Assembly: GCF_000237925.1 (NCBI RefSeq)
Contig: NC_031496.1
Span: 5,191,340 to 5,255,339 of the forward strand
DNA length: 64,000 nucleotides
Direction: 5' to 3'
Origin: Schistosoma mansoni
Lineage: Eukaryota > Platyhelminthes > Trematoda > Strigeidida > Schistosomatidae
Below the pieces are notes generated by a model, which worked only from the letters and a program-made list of their open reading frames with translations, was not told the origin of the DNA and did no database searches. Positions 62,780-64,000 of this stretch are shown here, in pieces; position 1 is the first letter of the stretch, and every line of letters begins with the position of its first letter. A program made the position numbers and the translations under genes.

Positions 62780-64000
62780 TATGCTTAAGAATACAGGCTA
62801 TTTCCTAGGTCAACTCTAACAACCTGTTCGCCACGGAGTATATTTGCTGGGTAAGGTATTGCAGAACTTTTATCGATTTGCTTGCGTTCATGGATTTTAA
62901 AGTATTTACGTCTCGTTCTACCAGAAGATATACAAGAAGAAAGATATGAATGAAGTAGATGGTTAGTATCTGATACGATAACACCTGCCAGGAGTTTGCA
63001 AGACCTAAGATTTCTACCCACAACCATATTTAATAATGACCTCAAATGATTCACCACACACCTTGCTAACTACCTTCAGCACTCTCCGCAGTACAGAAAA
63101 GTCTTTTAAAAGCCCAGGAAAGGATAATGGAGAACAGTATAGAATAGTAGGTAATATGCTAAAATTTGTAAATTGTAAGAGTAAATGGCGAGTAATCCCA
63201 TAAGCATGTAGCCTCTTCATGTAGTAAGTCAAACGATAAACCTTTTTCGATAACAGTAAAACATGAGAAGACCAAGAGAGATCAGAGTAAAGAGTAACAC
63301 CAAGTAACCGACCTTCGACACAGTGTTTATCAAGAAGTCTCTATTGCCACAAGCATTATGGAATCCCAAAATAGTGTATAGGTTCTGTCGATGTCTCAGG
63401 CTACAGTTAACAGCTTGACATTTAGATGGATTGAGTAAAAGACTATTACCAACAGACCACCATTCAATACGAGACAAAAACTCGTTCATTTCTACGGGAT
63501 GTAAGGAGGTAGAAATTGGCATACATACAGTGAGGTCGTCCGCATATTTCACAGAAGTGTTTCTGTGGAAGATGGCAAATCATGTAGAAAAAAGGAGAAA
63601 GGGAGAGGTAAATTAACAGCTCCTTGTGGGACACCATCATTATACAGTAGAGACGTTGAACATTTTCCTCCAAACACAGTGTACTGTTTTCTACAAAAAA
63701 GGTAGGAACATAGCCAATTGGTTATCCCGCTGGCATTGTTGACGCTCATCAACTTGTTAAGTAAGAGGTGTCTTGGAATAGAATCGGAAGCGCATCGAAA
63801 ATACTTTTGACCCTTTTCCACGTTGAACACTATATTTTGATGCAGAACAGCGACGGCATCTAAGATGACTCTTATGCATCTGTAAGCAAACTGATAAGGA
63901 TCACTATGCTCTTTGAAAGCATGTTGAAGTGGTTGTATCAATAATTTTTCCGTTATTTTAAGGGAAGGTGAAGTTATTGCTATGGGTTTAAATTCCACAT
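62780..64000 (-). mobile_element. CR1-like LINE, reverse transcriptase and C-terminal region
   Basis: On the minus strand, from the window edge inward: FKPIAITSPSLKITEKLL, DPYQFAYR, NDGVPQGAV (truncated GxxQG-LP-FSF), then KYADDLTVCMPI (YADD at 63537-63548) and WWSVGNSLLLNPSKCQ, and C-terminal LHAYGITRHLLLQF and RRVLKVVSKVCG. Frames change at about 63550, 63230 and 63015, so the copy is broken. An A-rich stretch at 62705-62750 lies just beyond its 3' end. The element continues past base 64000. Confidence 0.88.

Noticed and set aside
1-64000. CRISPR array, operon, prophage or bacterial-type system
   Set aside because: No regularly spaced direct repeats or bacterial gene organisation; introns and retroelements show a eukaryotic, flatworm-type genome.

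Overview
The window is eukaryotic DNA from a flatworm, almost certainly a schistosome (family Schistosomatidae). The evidence is AT-rich DNA packed with trematode-type retroelements (RTE- and CR1-like LINEs, Penelope-like elements, a Ty3/Gypsy element), several copies of an Sm-alpha-like SINE with pol III boxes and a hammerhead-ribozyme domain, and genes whose 5' introns are only about 30 nt while later introns are kilobases long. The species cannot be fixed from sequence alone. Five runs of exactly 200 N (1122-1321, 20514-20713, 25928-26127, 32710-32909, 35213-35412) are assembly gaps.

Two host genes can be rebuilt exon by exon with matching splice phases. (1) SSBP/SSDP, the single-stranded DNA-binding protein that partners LDB1, lies on + from 4664 to 10494: four small exons separated by 31-33 nt introns encode the LisH/LUFS domain, two long exons encode a Pro/Gly/Met-rich tail, and a 30 nt last exon ends the protein (548 codons plus stop). 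(2) A CoREST/RCOR transcriptional co-repressor lies on - from 59763 to 12515: eight coding exons give 588 aa with ELM2, SANT1, the coiled LSD1-binding linker and SANT2. Its introns range from 30 nt to about 19.9 kb, and the large ones hold most of the transposons in the window. The two genes converge, with about 2 kb between their stop codons. (3) About 300 bp upstream of CoREST on the same strand are the last exons (61258 to 60274) of a third gene, not firmly identified, with a helical segment faintly like the LEDGF integrase-binding/TFIIS-N fold.

Layout: 1-1595 CR1/Jockey-like LINE (-); 2195-2830 Sm-alpha SINE pair; 4664-10494 SSBP (+); 12515-18125 CoREST 3' exons (-); 20440-25927 tandem array of an internally deleted Gypsy element (in CoREST intron 5); 28150-30460 SINEs, a degenerate tandem repeat and an inverted repeat; 31403-31760 Penelope terminal repeats; 32910-34425 an inverted copy of CoREST exon 4, matching 40238-41753; 34385-34866 Penelope RT fragment; 38025-41274 CoREST exons 5 and 4; 42505-43640 Penelope endonuclease plus terminal repeat; 45220-47100 RTE LINE (-); 48097-48470 GC-richer interspersed repeat; 50580-56045 three RTE-type fragments (+); 59182-59768 CoREST exons 3 to 1; 60274-61258 third gene; 62780-64000 CR1-like LINE (-).

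No novel defence-like or enzymatic system is visible. The points most worth checking are the inverted exon-4 duplication (real or a misplaced haplotig), the tandem deletion-derivative Gypsy array, the hammerhead-bearing SINE pairs, and the divergent SANT1 of the worm CoREST.
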